This document shows, piece after piece, positions 61,492-64,000 of a stretch of DNA of 64,000 nt. Made by a program: the position numbers and the translations under genes. Source of the DNA: Pseudarthrobacter defluvii (lineage in GTDB: Bacteria > Actinomycetota > Actinomycetes > Actinomycetales > Micrococcaceae). Location: contig NZ_JAUSYG010000001.1 in assembly GCF_030816725.1 (NCBI RefSeq), positions 1 to 64,000 on the forward strand. Direction: 5' to 3'. Below the pieces are notes generated by a model. It saw only the letters and a list, made by a program, of their open reading frames with translations, searched no databases and was not told the DNA's origin. Each line of letters opens with the position of its first letter. The first letter of the stretch is position 1.

Positions 61492-62570
61492 ATGCGAGTC
61501 GGACTCGCGGGCCGGTCCAGGTCCAGGCTGGGGGCGGTTCGGTCGCAGTTGCCGGTCGGGGCGCACGGATGGGCCCTCATCGAAGCCGACTCGGAGGACG
61601 CGGACTCGATCGCCGCCTTGGCCGCGGGCACACGCGTGCTCTTCACAACCGTCGGCCATATCCGAAACACGGACTACCTGTCGTCGATGCCTGCGCGCGG
61701 GCCGGTACTCACTACGCCGACCTCGCGGGTGAGGTGTCGTTCGTCCGGGAGGCGATCGATCGCTGCGACGCTCTCGCCAGGACGAGCCGGGGCCAGGATC
61801 GTGCACTCCTGCGGCTACGACTCCGTGCCGTCCGACCTCGCCGTACTGCTCCTTCATCAGGCGGCAGAAGCCGATGGCGCCGGCGGATTGGTCGAGGTCC
61901 AACTCGTTGCTACGGCCAAGGCTGGCATCAGCGGAGGCACGCTCGAATCGATGCGTGGGCAGCTCGACGCGATGCGATCGAGCACCGCCCTGCGGTCATT
62001 AGCCGCGGACCTTTACGCTCTGAACCCTGACCGCATACGGGAGCCGACGACACAACAGCCTCTTGACGCCGGTCCTGTGCGCCGTTCCGATGACGGCACC
62101 TGGACCGCGCCTTTCATCATGGCTCCGTTCAACACCCGGATAGTGCGCCGCAGCAACGCATTGCAGGGCTGGGCCTACGGCCGCGCCCTTCAGTACGGCG
62201 AGGTGATGGCGTTCGCGCCGACCCGGCGTGTGCTCGACCGCTCTCTTCCGGCACCAGGTGCGGGCCCGAGCGCCGGCACGCAGCGCGCGGGCTGGTTTCA
62301 CTCCCAGGTGACCGCCCGCACCGAGGACGGGCACCGTTACCAGGCGATTGCTGCTGGCCCCGGTGATCCCGGCTATGCCGCCACCGCCGTCTTGGGCGGG
62401 CGAAATCGCACTCGCTCTCGCCCTCGACGGTGACCGGCTGCCGACCGCGACAGGGTCGCTTACACCGGCCACTGCACCGGCAACGTACTCATACAGCGAC
62501 TCCGCACGGCCGGCCACACCTACCAGGCAACCAAACTCGCCCGAACCCAGGTCCTGCACTCGACGGCGCA
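61492..62570 (+). pseudogene. Decayed saccharopine-dehydrogenase-like gene
   Basis: Pieces of a trans-acting enoyl reductase/saccharopine dehydrogenase-like protein lie in alternating frames. They are LAGRSRSRLGAVRSQLPVGA with ALAAGTRVLFTTVGHIRNTD; then VDACARAGTHYADLAGEVSF in another frame; then back to GARIVHSCGYDSVPSDLAVL through TLESMRGQLDAM; then GEIALALALDGDRLP; then NVLIQRLRTAGHTYQAT. The N-terminal Rossmann glycine motif is missing. At least four indels and a 5' truncation make this a true pseudogene. Its 3' end abuts the recombinase gene. Confidence 0.75.
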
Positions 62571-62587
62571 AGGCAGGGGAACGTGCC

Positions 62588-63172
62588 TCACTCCACCTTG
62601 GCCTGGCGCAGGTATTGGTAAACCGTTTCCCTGCTGATCCCGTAGTCACGGGCAAGTAGGGCCTTCGGTACACCGCTGCCGGCCCGCTGGACGAGTTCAG
62701 ACGCTCTTTCCGGCGTAAGGGTCTTTTTCCGCCCCTTGTAGGCCCCGCGCTGTTTGGCCAGGGCAATGCCTTCTCTTTGGCGTTCCCTGATGAGGGAGCG
62801 TTCGAATTCGGCGAAGGCGCCCATAACGGAGAGCATGAGGTTGGCCATGGGGGAGTCCTCCCCGGTGAAGACCAGACTCTCTTTGACGAACTCCACCCGC
62901 ACGCCTTTGCGGGTCAGTCTCTGGACAAGAGCACGTAAATCATCGAGGTTCCGGGCCAGCCGGTCCATGCTGTGCACAACCACGGTGTCCCCATCTCGCG
63001 CGAACCGCAGCAACTCTGTAAGCTCTGGCCTCGCGGTGTCCCTGCCCGAGGCCTTATCCGTGAAGACCCGGTCCAGAACCTGGCCTTCGAGCTGGCGCTT
63101 CTCGTTCTGGTCAAGCGTGCTCACACGTACGTACCCGATCCGCTGTCCAGTCACCGGTGCCTCCAAGCTCAT
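62588..63172 (-). CDS. Serine recombinase (resolvase/invertase family)
   Basis: 194 residues. Catalytic Ser in IGYVRVSTLDQNEKRQL near residue 18, the conserved VVHSMDRLARNLDDL and the FAEFERSLIRERQREG helix lead to a C-terminal HTH (LLARDYGISRETVYQYLRQA). Length and order match Tn3-type resolvases and DNA invertases. It appears intact. No transposase is encoded in the window beside it, so it may be a remnant of a Tn3-like element that extends outside or has decayed. Confidence 0.93.
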   Translation of the reverse strand: MSLEAPVTGQRIGYVRVSTLDQNEKRQLEGQVLDRVFTDKASGRDTARPELTELLRFARDGDTVVVHSMDRLARNLDDLRALVQRLTRKGVRVEFVKESLVFTGEDSPMANLMLSVMGAFAEFERSLIRERQREGIALAKQRGAYKGRKKTLTPERASELVQRAGSGVPKALLARDYGISRETVYQYLRQAKVE

Positions 63173-63642
63173 CCTGTCAGGTTGAGTTCTAGGCCCCTCT
63201 CAGAAGAAAGTCAAGGCATGCTGCCCCGGTTCGTCAGGTTTGATGTGCTCCAACTCCACACTCTGCAAACAGGCGGGCCGGTTCCTTCTGGGCAGCGCGC
63301 AATCCGATGCTCAATGGAAGAGGGCGGCGCCAATCAGCACTCCGCTGAGGCAGGAGCCAGGCTGATGGTGGCGATAGCTCGCACACCGCTTCTTCTACTA
63401 TTCAGCACGGTGAACAGTAGAAATGGTTAAGCAAGACTGGTTTTACGCGTCCGCGACGGCTTCCTCGGCCGAGTGCATTAGAGCACCCGACCACAGAGGG
63501 CGATAGTGGAGATGCCGTCAACCCTCCGCCGCTTCATTCCTCGATCGGCCGATTGGAAGAGGCGGGGGAGTGCGCCCGATATCCTCTTCTCAATGGACCT
63601 CATCGGTCCTGCAATTCTGGGCAGATGGGAACTGATTGAAGC
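63173..63642. other. Region upstream of the recombinase, no gene
   Basis: About 470 bases. Recombination (res/hix) sites for the serine recombinase would be expected here, but I could not define paired inverted sites by eye. Open frames in this stretch lack ribosome sites and coding pattern. Lower GC than the core genome. Confidence 0.45.
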
Positions 63643-64000
63643 ATGACGGAAGGCAGCGAAGAACCAAAGCAGGTAAAGTTCTATGGCCCAACTGACTTTG
63701 CGTCGTATTGGCAGTTTGAGCGCATCGGACAGATAATTTCTCAGTTCGATGCCACAGGAGCTCCGCGGACCATAGCTGATGCCATTGAACTGTATAATGT
63801 GCAGTTGTACATCGAGTCCGGGATTCTTCCCGTCGCGTACAGCCCGGTTGAACGAGCGGCCGCGGAGGCACTCGCCCCTAGAATGCGGGCCGTGGCCTAC
63901 AAATTTATTGGCGCAATGGATAACACTAACCTGGTTGCTCACCTCACGGGGTTCCGTACTATTACCAGTCTGATCTTCTGGACCTTCTCGCCCAGACCAA
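63643..64000 (+). CDS. Hypothetical protein, partial (runs off the window end)
   Basis: ATG at 63643 opens a frame of 119 codons that remains open to the last base. It reads TEGSEEPKQVKFYGPTDFAS, then YWQFERIGQIISQFDATGAP, with later IADAIELYNVQLYIESGILP and VAYKFIGAMDNTNLVAHLTG. Codon use looks coding and GC is lower than in the core genes. The antisense frame at 63478-63942 is its shadow. I do not recognise the family; the C-terminus lies outside. Confidence 0.65.
   Translation, partial: MTEGSEEPKQVKFYGPTDFASYWQFERIGQIISQFDATGAPRTIADAIELYNVQLYIESGILPVAYSPVERAAAEALAPRMRAVAYKFIGAMDNTNLVAHLTGFRTITSLIFWTFSPRP

Noticed and set aside
63478..63942. 154-codon minus-strand frame near the window end
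   Set aside because: The opposite frame from 63643 has more natural protein composition and runs to the window end; the minus frame is its shadow.

Overview
The window is high-GC actinobacterial DNA. The 16S and 23S genes, the tRNA-free rRNA spacers and the gene content (HU, a CopD-CtaG fusion, an NHL-thioredoxin protein) point to an Arthrobacter/Pseudarthrobacter-type member of the Micrococcaceae. This is a judgement from sequence pattern; no database search was run.

Layout. (1) 1-5785: a complete 16S-23S-5S rRNA operon with leader, processing stems and terminator. (2) 6016-14753: ordinary chromosomal genes: an HU protein, a copper/cytochrome-oxidase-assembly membrane protein, a thioredoxin-NHL protein, an AbiEi/DUF559-type protein, a membrane-anchored unknown and a HerA-like ATPase. 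(3) 14911-20924: a fructan-utilisation operon (GH32 hydrolase, two ABC permeases, a Tat-exported binding protein) behind a LacI-family regulator, with two palindromic operators on a recognisable promoter. (4) 21098-29616: small metabolic genes, of which at least five loci carry frameshifts, often at homopolymer runs. (5) 29617-35149: an accessory stretch with two decayed IS110-type transposase pieces, an XRE-ROK fusion regulator, and a pentapeptide-repeat membrane protein gene split by a complete 1257-bp IS3-family element with a 4-bp target duplication. (6) 35150-59774: an almost gap-free operon for a contractile injection system of the extracellular (eCIS/Afp/PVC-like) type. (7) 59775-64000: a PIN-like protein, a decayed saccharopine-dehydrogenase-like gene, a serine recombinase and a partial gene running off the end.

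The eCIS operon is the main find. It encodes sheath, tube, a gp26-like zinc-motif protein, a Pro-rich tail-motif protein, a DUF4255 cap protein, an AAA+ ATPase, a CIS tube adaptor, a LysM-like protein, separate hub and spike proteins, a PAAR-like tip, gp25, two very large baseplate proteins and a tail protein. It carries two DUF4157 proteins that look like cargo. The first (43635-45692) sits inside the operon and has His/Asp motifs reminiscent of zinc-dependent phospholipase C. The second (57642-59774) follows the last structural gene and combines DUF4157, a DddA/SCP1.201-like deaminase core (HVE plus PCxxC), a 27-bp tandem repeat, a hydrophobic segment, a coiled coil and a CFI-box C-terminus. 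No capsid, portal, terminase, lysis, TssJLM or ClpV genes are present, so neither a prophage nor a type VI system fits. No tail fibre or classical tape measure was recognised.
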